DNA of 64,000 bases from UBA7957 sp965222695 (GCA_965222695.1 OZ244967.1:744001-808000); one strand, 5' to 3'. Positions 53,028-62,005 are shown, counted from the first letter of the stretch. Numbers and translations are program-made. The notes: generated by a model not told the origin, from the sequence alone.

Positions 53028-55142
53028 CTATCTGATATCCGGGATGCTCTCACACTTAAATGTTTTACTGAGCGGGCTGTCACTTTTGACTGACCTGAAC
53101 CCATGTGCCCCCGAGACCGTGTGTTCTTCAATCAGCCGTTTATGTGTGACTAAGGCATTAGGCATCTGCCGTTTCGGAAAAGCCACACCGTCAAGATCAA
53201 ATTGACCACACACAACTTCTTTGAACTTTCCGGCCTCACTGTAATCCATAGTGGGTTTTTCATAAAAGCCGGATTGTGATCCCAGAGTTGCTAAGTTGGT
53301 CGGCTTATGACAGAGCAGACAGTTAAAACTGCTGTATTCTCCCGAAGGATCCGGTAAATCCTCGCCGTATGTCAGATACGCGAACTGTCTGCCATCACCC
53401 GTCGGTTGCTCGAAGGGAGTTTGCGAGACATGACAGGTACGACAGTACTTTGCATAGATTCCCACCCGCCCGCTGGATTCATGATCAGTCGGTGTCCCGC
53501 GAAATGCGGTTAGTGGCTTGTTTCGTTCAAAGTTGTCAATCAGTTTTTTAACATTTTTGTGGTTATCCGTATCGTAGCCTGCAAATTGCTCGGCGTCGGC
53601 TATTGCTTTAATGATGCGATTAAGAGCGGCGAAATTAGCCGATTGCGACGCTACGGCAGGAGCGCCCGGAAAGTTTCGATACAGTGCCGTATCAAACGCC
53701 AGATATTGTCCGCCCCGAGAGCCGATAACACTGGCTCCGCCGTCATGGCATGCCCAACAGGTTTCAGGAACCTTCTTTGAGCCTTTTCCGTCCAGATCTA
53801 TGCTGTTAATCCTCCGCCCTTTAGCGTCAAATACAAAAAACGCTGTGTAGTATCGGGAGGTACCCGAATTTGATCGGGCCAGAACCCTCTCCATGGCAAC
53901 ACTGGCGATAAATTTTGTGCTCGAGCCGTCTATCAGATAGTTTTCCACCACACAAGGGAAAGCCTGACTGTCGAACGAACTGGTTTCCAGGCAATACATA
54001 TCCCGTCCGAATCCCAGATCATAGGCATTGATGTATTTGGCATTGACGACATCGCGGTTTATTGCTCCGAATCGGTTAATCATGCCGTGTAGTTTCTTCC
54101 AGTCATCAAGTGTGGTTCTGAGACCGTCCGGGTCAACGGTATGGTAATAGTTATCCTGACTCGGTGAATCATACTCATCCAGATCCCCGCCGTGCGCCGT
54201 GTATCCCGCATCGCCGAATTCCGGTGAGTAGGCACTGGGACCGGGCTTTAACCTGCTGACCGGATTCGAGTACAGCGCCGAGAGGTAGTTGTAGTCATCG
54301 GGATCATTGCTCACGACATGTTTGATATGCCCATCGTTGACGATCAGATTGAGGGTTTTCGTGGCGCCGTCCACGCCACTTTCCTGATCCTCGGTCCAGG
54401 GCGTAAAGGAAACCGTCAGATTACCTTCTTTGATCGCATCCGATGGAAAGATATCGCCGCTGCTGTCACCGTCCAACATATAGGGCGCGGCATTTTCAAC
54501 ACGTCTGGGGCTTCCATTAACAGTGACTGACATGCTTTCGGTGCAGGAGTTGCCATCCGCGCCGATGGACAGGCCGACAGAAAATTCATTCAAATCAATT
54601 TCGTCACCGTTAAAGAGTTGCTTGATCTTGTTGTCGTTGTCAGCATCATAAAGTGAAACTTCGCCGACACCGGGAAGACATGAGCCCTCGGCCAATACAT
54701 CGAATCGGATCTTTTTTGTCGGTCCCGTAGCACCGCCTTTTCCGGTTTCGGAAAAAGGCGTTACCGAAAGCTCGTAACTGCCGGTGGCCGCATCAGTCCA
54801 GGGATGCAGGTCGCCATCGTCGTCTCCGGTCATCACAAAAGGCGCTCTGTTTTCGACCCTGACTTCATCGCCGTTGCGCACGAATGATGCGCTTTTTGTA
54901 CAGGAATTGGTTTCGGCTACGATGGTGATGTTTTTACCAAGATCATTGAGATCGAGTAAATCAAAATCGACCATATGAAAAATCAAGCTGTCTGAGTCCG
55001 TGTCCCATACAGAAAATCCGGAGACTTGCGGTGTGCAGGAATCATCGGCCGAGGCGGGCACAGCGGTAATCAATGCCATAAAGATAAATAAGTTACAGAT
55101 AAGGAAATAATGGCGGGTACTGCTTAGGAAACATATGTTCAT
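53028..55142 (-). CDS. exported tri-heme cytochrome c with two tandem beta-sandwich domains
   Basis: 704 residues from ATG 55142 (GGGAG upstream); a longer TTG start exists at 55163. Signal peptide about 1-33, cleaved at VPASA|DDSC. Two tandem domains of about 110-120 residues follow, each with S-C-x-P, D-x-D-x-D and E-N-x-A-P-[FY]-x-[ML]-x-G-D, a secreted beta-sandwich repeat. The C-terminal part has three CxxCH heme motifs: CWACH, CRTCH and CLLCH. No membrane anchor, so periplasmic or extracellular. Electron transfer is implied by the hemes; the reaction is not known to me. Confidence 0.85.
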   Translation of the reverse strand: MNICFLSSTRHYFLICNLFIFMALITAVPASADDSCTPQVSGFSVWDTDSDSLIFHMVDFDLLDLNDLGKNITIVAETNSCTKSASFVRNGDEVRVENRAPFVMTGDDDGDLHPWTDAATGSYELSVTPFSETGKGGATGPTKKIRFDVLAEGSCLPGVGEVSLYDADNDNKIKQLFNGDEIDLNEFSVGLSIGADGNSCTESMSVTVNGSPRRVENAAPYMLDGDSSGDIFPSDAIKEGNLTVSFTPWTEDQESGVDGATKTLNLIVNDGHIKHVVSNDPDDYNYLSALYSNPVSRLKPGPSAYSPEFGDAGYTAHGGDLDEYDSPSQDNYYHTVDPDGLRTTLDDWKKLHGMINRFGAINRDVVNAKYINAYDLGFGRDMYCLETSSFDSQAFPCVVENYLIDGSSTKFIASVAMERVLARSNSGTSRYYTAFFVFDAKGRRINSIDLDGKGSKKVPETCWACHDGGASVIGSRGGQYLAFDTALYRNFPGAPAVASQSANFAALNRIIKAIADAEQFAGYDTDNHKNVKKLIDNFERNKPLTAFRGTPTDHESSGRVGIYAKYCRTCHVSQTPFEQPTGDGRQFAYLTYGEDLPDPSGEYSSFNCLLCHKPTNLATLGSQSGFYEKPTMDYSEAGKFKEVVCGQFDLDGVAFPKRQMPNALVTHKRLIEEHTVSGAHGFRSVKSDSPLSKTFKCESIPDIR

Positions 55143-55472
55143 CGCATTCTCCCGTAAACCCAATCTCGCAAAGAACCTCAGAGGTTGAATTTACAACTGC
55201 TCTTGGGCCATATAAAGGCTAATTAGAAGGAAATCAAAATTCGTGACACATGTCTACTATGAGCAGGGTCAGCATCCATTGATGTAATAAAGTTCCTATG
55301 GTTCATGTGAAATTTTCACATTTTCTGAATTTCGGAAGGGTAAAAATTCACCATTTACGTGTGACTAAAACACGGATTCTGTCCTGCCGTTCACGCACTA
55401 TAGTCACCACAGGGCAACAACGGTTACCCGCAAATTTTGAACTTAACTTAACGACAACTTTGGAGAGAAACA
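55143..55472. other. 330-bp divergent region with a palindrome
   Basis: Between the cytochrome gene and the small low-complexity gene. Contains the palindrome at 55305-55321 and the ribosome site TTGGAGAG at the right edge. Small frames here look random. Confidence 0.6.
55305..55321. promoter_or_regulatory. 17-bp perfect palindrome, possible operator
   Basis: ATGTGAAATTTTCACAT is perfectly symmetric. The inner TGTGA and TCACA look CRP-like but are spaced by five rather than six bases. It is 152 bp upstream of the small gene and 163 bp from the cytochrome start. Confidence 0.5.
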
Positions 55473-55721
55473 ATGACCGATAAATCAGGTGGTGACGTAT
55501 TACAGGCAAGCCAGGGTGCACAAGGTAACGCTGGAATCCAGGATCTTAACTCTGTAGCTGCTGGCGGTGCCGGCGTACTGGAGAGCGTCGGTGGATCTGC
55601 CGCTTCCATGGGTGCTGCCAACTCTGCTATTCAACAGGCTCAGTTGCAGGCCAACCAGGCTTCGACCGGTGACGGTGGCGACGACAATATCAACGCTAAC
55701 ACAACGATTAACATCGTTTAA
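55473..55721 (+). CDS. 82-residue low-complexity protein, probably highly expressed
   Basis: Strong ribosome site (GGAGAG, five to ten bases before ATG) and a strong terminator after the stop. The product contains no Phe, Trp, Tyr, Cys, Pro, His or Arg, and only one Lys and one Glu; it is rich in Gly, Ala, Asn, Gln, Ser and Asp and ends in NANTTINIV. Codons are those of highly expressed genes (GGT, GCT, AAC, CAG, GAC). I do not recognise a family. The stretch SMGAANSAIQQAQLQANQAST has a faint resemblance to R-body (Reb) proteins, not enough to assign. No signal peptide. Confidence 0.82.
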   Translation: MTDKSGGDVLQASQGAQGNAGIQDLNSVAAGGAGVLESVGGSAASMGAANSAIQQAQLQANQASTGDGGDDNINANTTINIV

Positions 55722-55749
55722 TTAACAGCCTATCCTTAATAAGAGGGAA

Positions 55750-55783
55750 ATCGGGGCGGTAAGCCCCGATTTTCTTGTTTTTT
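55750..55783 (+). terminator. rho-independent terminator
   Basis: ATCGGGGC-GGTAA-GCCCCGAT, an 8-bp perfect stem followed by TTTCTTGTTTTTTT. It closes the small gene ending at 55721. Confidence 0.92.
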
Positions 55784-55815
55784 TAAATTTAGCGCTGTTT
55801 ATGATTAATCGCTAT

Positions 55816-56460
55816 TTATATTTTCTTTGTAGCGAACTTCTCACTTAGAACCAGTTCGAAACGGCACGAATAGCGGACGGGACTTTTCTCTGAAGCGACA
55901 AACTCGGTGATCAGGCGGTGACGGATTTCCACCGGAATGGAATTGAACAAGAAATCCTGCTGATTCCGCGGCTCGCCGGCGACATAGATTTGCGAGGTAA
56001 AGGGTGGCTGTCCATCTGCAAATACCGCTATATGGATATGCGGCGTTCGACCTGTGTAAGGTACAGGGTGGATGGTACGAAAGCGGTAGTCTCCGTTTTT
56101 ATTGGTGACTGTGTGTCCGTGGCCCTGGAAACCCTGGTCCCGCTTTTCCTGGAATCGATCGGCCGGATGGAGATAGATCCCGTTAATATCGCACTGCCAG
56201 ATTTCAACGCGTAGATTGGGTAAAGGTCGTCCATTGATATCCAGGATTCGGCCGCTTAAATCTGTCCAATCGCCCATAGCCTTTTTATCGCCGGTGATCG
56301 TCAGATCATTGTCATCGTCAAGCGGAATCTCAACCGGATAAAAAGGCCCGCTGGTTTGCCTGGGGGTAGCTTGCAGCAGCGTGCTCAGCCCTTGAACAGG
56401 TACCAGAGCCGTCGAGGTTAGTCCGAGTAAAAGCCGCCTTCTTTTAAGATCTGCAGACAT
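55816..56460 (-). CDS. intradiol ring-cleavage dioxygenase-like protein
   Basis: 214 residues from ATG 56460, GGA ten bases before; TTG 56478 is the alternative. A twin-Arg-like KRRRLLLGL leader suggests export. Core motifs: TSGPFYPVEIP, VEIWQCDINGIYLHP (first Tyr ligand), GDYRFRTIHPVPYTGRTPHIH (second Tyr and the two His ligands of Fe(III)). These match catechol/protocatechuate dioxygenases, but the exported, single-domain form is an uncharacterised subgroup. It may act on lignin-like phenols outside the cytoplasm (inference). Confidence 0.84.
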   Translation of the reverse strand: MSADLKRRRLLLGLTSTALVPVQGLSTLLQATPRQTSGPFYPVEIPLDDDNDLTITGDKKAMGDWTDLSGRILDINGRPLPNLRVEIWQCDINGIYLHPADRFQEKRDQGFQGHGHTVTNKNGDYRFRTIHPVPYTGRTPHIHIAVFADGQPPFTSQIYVAGEPRNQQDFLFNSIPVEIRHRLITEFVASEKSPVRYSCRFELVLSEKFATKKI

Positions 56461-56592
56461 CGAGCGATCCAAAGTCAAATCCTATCGATAAACGACTGGC
56501 AAAATAATAATTAGTTCCCCGAAACTGGTACGGTCTGAGCATATTTATCCCCTGGTATCCATTTTCACAGTGTGGGTTTTACTGAAAATTAT

Positions 56593-58074
56593 ATGTTGCA
56601 ACTCAATTTGTTGTTATTGCTCGGCTTGCTACTGCTCTCGGCCTGCGGTGTGGATCAGCCGGCGGATTCGGTTAATCGCGCACCCGTTGTTCGAACCGAT
56701 GATAGGCCGAATATTGTATTTATCTATACCGATGATCAGGGGTATGCCGATATCGGGGCCAATGAAGTTGTTGAAGATATTCTGACACCCAACATCGATA
56801 AGCTCGCACAAACCGGCGTGAGAATGACTAACGGCTACGTGACGGCTCCTCAATGCACACCATCCAGAGCCGCATTGATGTCCGGCCGTTACCAGCAGAA
56901 ATTTGGCGTCGATGATAATCGCTTTACGCCTTTTCCCCTGGATCAAACGACCTTGGCCGAGAAGCTGTCCGACGCCGGGTACGTGACCGGCATGGTGGGT
57001 AAATGGCATTTGGAAATCAACGCGAATTCCGATCATTGGTACCGTGAAGTTTACAGACCGGGTACCGAGAACGGCTTCGATGTGTCGGAGATTCCGGAGG
57101 CGGAAAAAATCAAATACTTTCCGGAAAGCCGCGGATTCGAGGACACCTTTTTCGGTTACACCGGTAAATACCGGGCTAATTTCAATTTACAAGGCGACAG
57201 CATCAAGCTGAAAACGCTGAAAGATTCGCGTTTCAGAGTCGATGTTGCCAGCGATGCGGCCATCAGCTTTATCGACCGCCACAAAGAAAGTCCCTTTTTT
57301 TTGTACCTCGCGTACTTTGCCCCTCATGTACCTTTGGAGGCCAGTGAAAAGTACCTGGACAGATTCAAGGGTGAAATGCCCGAGCGGCGGCGATACGCCT
57401 TGGCGATGATGTCAGCGGTGGATGACGGTGTGGGCAGAATCTTGGGTGTCTTGGAGCAATACGGGATCGATGACGATACGATCGTGTTTTTTATCAGTGA
57501 TAACGGTGCTCCGCTTGCGCTGAACAAAGAAGACTTTGCTCCGGTATCTGAGGGAGGCCCTTATTGGGATGGTTCACTGAACGATCCGTGGGTGGGTGAG
57601 AAGGGTATGCTGGCAGAAGGAGGTATCAGAGTGCCCTATATTGTCAGATGGAAGGGTCATCTGCCGGCCGGCCGGATTTACGACGAACCGGTGATTACCC
57701 TGGATGCAGCGACAACAGCGGCAGCGCTGGCGGGAATCGAGACATCGGATTTTGACGGTATAGATTTGATTCCCCTGCTGCGCAATACCGGTAATTATCC
57801 CGACCGGGCCTTGTACTGGCGATTTTTGCAACAGGCGGCGATCAGAAAGGGGAAGTGGAAATACCTGATAGCGGGAAATCACGGAGAATATCTGTTCGAT
57901 CTTCAGTCCGAACAACACGAAAGTCGGAATTTGTTGGATGACAACCCCGATATCGCCGGCATGCTGAAACAGCAATTGGGCGAATGGGCCGAGACTCTTG
58001 AGCGGCCGGGACTGCCGAATCGCTCGCTGGGCCCTGCGGAATCGCTGTGGTATGACTTTTATCTTCCGGAATAA
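56593..58074 (+). CDS. sulfatase, lipoprotein
   Basis: 493 residues from ATG 56593; a GTG at 56572 would add seven residues. Signal MLQLNLLLLLGLLLLSAC is a lipobox signal, so the enzyme is membrane-anchored. Type I sulfatase: NIVFIYTDDQGYADIG metal site, CTPSRAALMSGRY with Cys88 as the formylglycine precursor, GMVGKWHL, FFISDNGAPLAL and a closing GEKGMLAEGGIRVPYIVRW. Likely removes sulfate from an extracellular or periplasmic sulfated sugar or aryl compound. The TAA stop overlaps a repeat arm at 58073. Confidence 0.9.
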   Translation: MLQLNLLLLLGLLLLSACGVDQPADSVNRAPVVRTDDRPNIVFIYTDDQGYADIGANEVVEDILTPNIDKLAQTGVRMTNGYVTAPQCTPSRAALMSGRYQQKFGVDDNRFTPFPLDQTTLAEKLSDAGYVTGMVGKWHLEINANSDHWYREVYRPGTENGFDVSEIPEAEKIKYFPESRGFEDTFFGYTGKYRANFNLQGDSIKLKTLKDSRFRVDVASDAAISFIDRHKESPFFLYLAYFAPHVPLEASEKYLDRFKGEMPERRRYALAMMSAVDDGVGRILGVLEQYGIDDDTIVFFISDNGAPLALNKEDFAPVSEGGPYWDGSLNDPWVGEKGMLAEGGIRVPYIVRWKGHLPAGRIYDEPVITLDAATTAAALAGIETSDFDGIDLIPLLRNTGNYPDRALYWRFLQQAAIRKGKWKYLIAGNHGEYLFDLQSEQHESRNLLDDNPDIAGMLKQQLGEWAETLERPGLPNRSLGPAESLWYDFYLPE

Positions 58075-58095
58075 TTGAGAACACCCCCTAGACGG
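58073..58095 (-). repeat. single arm of the ATTGAGAACA repeat family
   Basis: AATTGAGAACACCCCCTAGA then CGG matches the right arm at 37211-37235 except one base in the core. It overlaps the sulfatase stop codon. Confidence 0.65.
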
Positions 58096-58153
58096 CGCGC
58101 TGTTAAGTGATTAGCATCAAGTCAAATCTGTACATGAGTCAGAGACAATATCC

Positions 58154-58819
58154 GTGCGAATTCTGGTTATCGAAGATAACGTCAGTTTGGGGGAAAGCCT
58201 CGGCCAGTCCTTACGCGCAATGGATCACTCCGTTGATTTGATTGCCGACGGAGACATAGCCGACTCAATACTTAAAACAGAGCAATTTGATCTGGTCACA
58301 CTGGATCTGAATTTACCGGGAAAAGACGGCCTGGAAATTCTCACGGCGTTTCGAACGATCAACCAGGAAACACCCGTTCTGATTCTGACCATGAGGGACA
58401 GTCTCGATGAACGCATCAAGGGGCTGGATTTGGGTGCCGACGACTATATGACCAAACCGTTTGAAATCGCTGAGTTTGAGGCCCGGATACGCTGCCTGCT
58501 GCGTCGCAAGGAAGGCTTGCTGACGAATACCATCGAGTTCGGGCCCCTGAATTTTAATACAACCGACCGTACTGTTTTACTTGAACAGCAATCCGTGGAG
58601 CTGACGCGCCGGGAACGAAGTCTGCTGGAAATTCTGCTGTCGCGGGCAGGCCGGGTGATTCCGAAAGAAAACATTCTCGAACAATTGTGTTCCTTTGATG
58701 ATGATATGAGTGCTTCTGCGATAGAAACCTACGTTCATCGACTACGTAAAAAAATCAATCATCCTGAACTCTCTATAAGAACCATTCGAGGACTGGGTTA
58801 CATGCTCGAACATGCATGA
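58154..58819 (+). CDS. OmpR-family response regulator (TctD-like)
   Basis: 221 residues; GTG start with AGAGA upstream. Receiver: EDN acid pair, phospho-acceptor Asp in LVTLDLNLPGKDG, Thr in ILTMRDS, Lys in DYMTKPF. C-terminal winged helix: VELTRRERSLLEILLSRAGRVIPKENILEQL and SAIETYVHRLRKKI. Overlaps the kinase gene by 8 bp. TctD-type regulators control tricarboxylate importers, but no such gene is adjacent here. Confidence 0.92.
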   Translation: MRILVIEDNVSLGESLGQSLRAMDHSVDLIADGDIADSILKTEQFDLVTLDLNLPGKDGLEILTAFRTINQETPVLILTMRDSLDERIKGLDLGADDYMTKPFEIAEFEARIRCLLRRKEGLLTNTIEFGPLNFNTTDRTVLLEQQSVELTRRERSLLEILLSRAGRVIPKENILEQLCSFDDDMSASAIETYVHRLRKKINHPELSIRTIRGLGYMLEHA

Positions 58820-60230
58820 ATTACAAACCTATTCCCTGCATCGTCGTTTACTCGGATGGTTGTTAGTTCCTTTGCTGCTGATGAGTGCTGCGATACTTTA
58901 CGAGGCATACAGCAGCACCAGCCAGTCCGCCAGGGAAATCTATGACCGGCTGTTACTGGGCCTCGCGCTCAGTATTTCAGAGCATGCCGTTATCACCGAG
59001 GGGGATTTACTGTCCGAAGATATGCTGGATCTGATCACCCATTCGACTCAGGAAACTTTCTACTATAAGGTTACAGGCCCGGATAACGCATTTATTACCG
59101 GTTATGAAGGTTTACCCCCGATTCCGCCAGAGTTAGAACTCAAAGGAGGCGTTCCCTTATTTTATGATGCCGAATATGACGGTGTACCTGTCCGAATGGT
59201 TGCCTTATCAACCTATGTCGATCAATTGGATCTCAGCGGCTGGGTATTTGTGCAGGTATTGCAGACAAAAGGCGAAAGACAAGCCATGGTAAAGGAGTCG
59301 GTTTACCGCTCGGGGCTGCATCTGTCGCTCGTTCTGGCGTTAGCCGCGATTTTTGTCTGGATCGGTGTCAGTCGTGGCTTATTGCCTCTGCGAAAACTGG
59401 AGAGTGCCATTCGGCGGCGTTCGTTTCATGATCTGCGCCCGATTACCCGTACGGTACCGAATGAAATCGAACATGTGGTTCTCGCCACCAACAATCTGTT
59501 CGGTCGGCTTGAGCAACACATCGAGCGGAGTAAAACTTTCGTCGAAACAGCTTCTCATCAACTTCGTACACCCTTGGCAGCGTTGAAAACGAGAATCGAG
59601 CTGGCCAGACGAAAAGCCAGAACCGAACATGGACGCGACACCTTGAACAGGATTTATGATGAAACGGTTCGGGCGTCGCGACTGGCTGAACAACTGTTGA
59701 GCCTGGCGCGAATCGAACCCCAGGCACTGGGCGAGAAAACCGAAAAAAATATCGACATCGCCCGGCTTTGTGCGGATGTAGCAATTGACTGGGTAAACCG
59801 GGCCCTGCAAAAGGATATAGAAATTGCGTTCGAAACCAGTGACGATCAAACTCCGGTTTTAGTTGACGGAAATCGTGTATTGCTGAGTGAAATCCCTACT
59901 AACTTAATTCACAACGCGGTCAATTATTGCCGACGGGGTTCAATGATTACTATCCGTGTGGGAACGCTTGATAAGGGTCCTGCGTTTATACAAGTCGAGG
60001 ACGACGGTCCCGGGATTGAGCCGAAAAACCGTAAGAATGTGTTTGAACGTTTTGTCCGGCTTAACTATAGCGACGGAAAAGGTTGCGGACTCGGTTTGCC
60101 GATCGTCAAGGAAATCGTTAAAGTGCATAACGGATCAATCCGGCTGAGTGAACCGGAAAATGGTGCGGGTTTATTGGTACACATCGAGCTACCGCGATCC
60201 GGGAGCGGCCCGAATCCGGATGGCTTTTAG
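58812..60230 (+). CDS. sensor histidine kinase (TctE-like)
   Basis: 472 residues, two membrane segments (about 12-32 and 170-190) flanking a periplasmic domain of about 135 residues. HAMP-like linker, then His in FVETASHQLRTPLAAL, N box NLIHNAVNYC, G1 EDDGPGI, F box FVRLNYSDG, G2 GCGLGLPIVKEI. The length and topology, with the TctD-type partner, fit the TctE group. Stimulus unknown. Confidence 0.91.
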   Translation: MHELQTYSLHRRLLGWLLVPLLLMSAAILYEAYSSTSQSAREIYDRLLLGLALSISEHAVITEGDLLSEDMLDLITHSTQETFYYKVTGPDNAFITGYEGLPPIPPELELKGGVPLFYDAEYDGVPVRMVALSTYVDQLDLSGWVFVQVLQTKGERQAMVKESVYRSGLHLSLVLALAAIFVWIGVSRGLLPLRKLESAIRRRSFHDLRPITRTVPNEIEHVVLATNNLFGRLEQHIERSKTFVETASHQLRTPLAALKTRIELARRKARTEHGRDTLNRIYDETVRASRLAEQLLSLARIEPQALGEKTEKNIDIARLCADVAIDWVNRALQKDIEIAFETSDDQTPVLVDGNRVLLSEIPTNLIHNAVNYCRRGSMITIRVGTLDKGPAFIQVEDDGPGIEPKNRKNVFERFVRLNYSDGKGCGLGLPIVKEIVKVHNGSIRLSEPENGAGLLVHIELPRSGSGPNPDGF

Positions 60231-60269
60231 CAAATGCATTACTCCCACACCGATGCTGCATTTGAAAAA

Positions 60270-60346
60270 TGGCCCGCCCCAGAGGATTCGAACCTCTGAC
60301 CTTCCCCTTAGGAGGGGGACGCTCTATCCGGCTGAGCTAGGGGCGG
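60270..60346 (-). tRNA. tRNA-Arg(CCT)
   Basis: Minus-strand cloverleaf: acceptor CCGCCCC paired with GGGGCGG, D stem GCTC/GAGC, anticodon stem TCCCC/GGGGA with loop CTCCTAA (anticodon CCT at 60310-60312), T arm AGAGG-TTCGAAT-CCTCT, discriminator G and encoded CCA. Followed by TTTTT on that strand. Confidence 0.96.
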
Positions 60347-60533
60347 ACTTGACCACGAGCCGATGATTTCCCCATGTTCGGTGAGACAGGGAAACTTAAT
60401 TGGTCCCAGGGGTGCGCATTCTAGACTGAATTACTCTCTTCATCCAGCGTGAATTTTTTCATATTCGATCTATGCTATAGCTTTAGAGATCATCATTCCG
60501 ACCTCACTCGAGACAACCCAGACAGGCATAACA

Positions 60534-61100
60534 ATGGTACAAGCAGCGAAATTTTCCGGGTACGCAAAAGAAGAACGGCGGGGGCAGGTCAGAGTGCTGG
60601 ACGCGATCGGCTTATCCGTCTGGCAGCTGGGGCAGGGAGAGCATGCTGCAAGCAACGATGCCAACACTCTCTCCGCCTCGGTGAATCGGACGATCAACAG
60701 CCGATTTCCAGGGTTGGATGAATTGCGAAGATCAAACCCTCAGGCAGCCGAGCATATTGAAGCCTTGGAGCATCAATTGGGTATAAGCGGCAAAACCATT
60801 CCCGAGCCGCAAAACACGGTAGCTGCCGAGTATCCAAACCATAAAGTCAGTTTGTCGGCCAGTGGAATCGCGTTTGGACATGACCGTTTATTGCGTCCGG
60901 GGGATCGTGTGTCACTGGGTATAACCTTGTTTCCATCGCGCACCTACCTTGCACTAACGGCGATTATTGTCAGTGTGGGTGATTCCAGTGGGCCGATCGC
61001 CGGGGGCAAGTACGCGGCCCGGGCCGTCTTTTCCGGAATCAGCGATCAGGCGAGATCAATGATTCTCGAACACATTCACTATATCGTCAGCAAAATCTAG
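60534..61100 (+). CDS. PilZ-domain protein
   Basis: 188 residues, cytoplasmic. The first half (about 1-95) is helical with a low-complexity linker. The second half reads as PilZ: KVSLSASGIAF with the (D/N)-x-S-x-x-G pattern, RPGDRVSLGITL and ARAVFSGISD. The earlier ERRGQVRVLD could supply the R-x-x-x-R part of the c-di-GMP site but lies far from the S-A-S-G segment, so ligand binding needs testing. Adjacent to surE on the same strand with 158 bp between. Confidence 0.72.
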   Translation: MVQAAKFSGYAKEERRGQVRVLDAIGLSVWQLGQGEHAASNDANTLSASVNRTINSRFPGLDELRRSNPQAAEHIEALEHQLGISGKTIPEPQNTVAAEYPNHKVSLSASGIAFGHDRLLRPGDRVSLGITLFPSRTYLALTAIIVSVGDSSGPIAGGKYAARAVFSGISDQARSMILEHIHYIVSKI

Positions 61101-61258
61101 GGCCTGTCATTGATAAAAGGCCGTATTCCCGATTTCCTGTCAATCTTTATCTTCCGGGCTATGACAAAATTCAGGCACAGAGTAAAATATTAGCTATGCT
61201 AATACGCATAGAATTCTGAATATGTCAGAGACCGGGGCCGATGTCCCCCGTACATATA

Positions 61259-62005
61259 ATGAAAATTCTGATCTCGAATGACGATGGTTATCTTTCCGAA
61301 GGCCTGACGGCACTCGCGGACGCTTTAAGCACGGTTGCCAAGGTGTTGGTGGTTGCACCGGATCGTAATCGCAGCGCCGCCAGTCATTCACTGACGCTCA
61401 GTGTTCCTTTACGTATTCAAGAGCATGACAACGGCTTCAGATCGGTTGAGGGCACTCCCACGGATTGCGTGCATCTGGCGGTCAACGGCATGTTGGGTGA
61501 TTTACCGGATATGGTGGTGAGCGGGATAAACGATGGCCCGAATATGGGTGACGATGTCTTGTATTCCGGTACCGTCGCTGCCGCAATTGAAGGCCGTTTC
61601 CTCGGGCTTCCGGCTATAGCCGTTTCGATGGGGAATCTCATGCCGAGGCATTTTTCAACCGCCGGCAAGGTCGTCTGCAAACTGGTAAGCCATCTCAGAG
61701 AATATCCGATCGATGAAAATTCGATCCTGAATATCAATGTACCGGACTTGCCCTATGATCAGTTGAGAGGCATGCAAAGCACCCGTCTGGGAAGTCGGCA
61801 TAAATCCGAGGCGGTTATAGAACAACTGGACCCGCGTGGCCGGACGGTGTACTGGCTGGGTCCGGCGGGACCGGAAGCAGACGCCGGTCCCGGGACGGAT
61901 TTCCATGCAGTTAACAACGGTTTTGTGTCGGTAACACCCTTGCAAATAGATTTAACACGCCACAGTGCGATTGCGGATGTGGAAAAATGGCTTGGCCAAC
62001 TATAG
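61259..62005 (+). CDS. surE: 5'/3'-nucleotidase SurE
   Basis: 248 residues from ATG 61259 (MKILISNDDGYLSEG). SurE signature: ISNDDG metal-binding loop, PDRNRSAASHSLTL, GTPTDCVHLAV, VSGINDGPNMGDDVLYSGTVAAAIEG. Hydrolyses nucleoside monophosphates, using a divalent metal. Followed by pcm, which starts 19 bases before the surE stop. An upstream extension to 61241 is not in the family. Confidence 0.95.
   Translation: MKILISNDDGYLSEGLTALADALSTVAKVLVVAPDRNRSAASHSLTLSVPLRIQEHDNGFRSVEGTPTDCVHLAVNGMLGDLPDMVVSGINDGPNMGDDVLYSGTVAAAIEGRFLGLPAIAVSMGNLMPRHFSTAGKVVCKLVSHLREYPIDENSILNINVPDLPYDQLRGMQSTRLGSRHKSEAVIEQLDPRGRTVYWLGPAGPEADAGPGTDFHAVNNGFVSVTPLQIDLTRHSAIADVEKWLGQL

Noticed and set aside
55305..55321. 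CRP binding site
   Set aside because: The TGTGA/TCACA halves are one base too close (five, not six), so I list it only as a palindrome.
55298..55483. 61-residue plus-strand frame before the low-complexity gene
   Set aside because: It runs through the palindrome and the ribosome site of the real gene and has no protein-like composition.
55473..55721. Assignment to the R-body (Reb) family
   Set aside because: Only a short Q/A-rich stretch is similar; the conserved N-terminal ITDAVTQ-type segment is missing.
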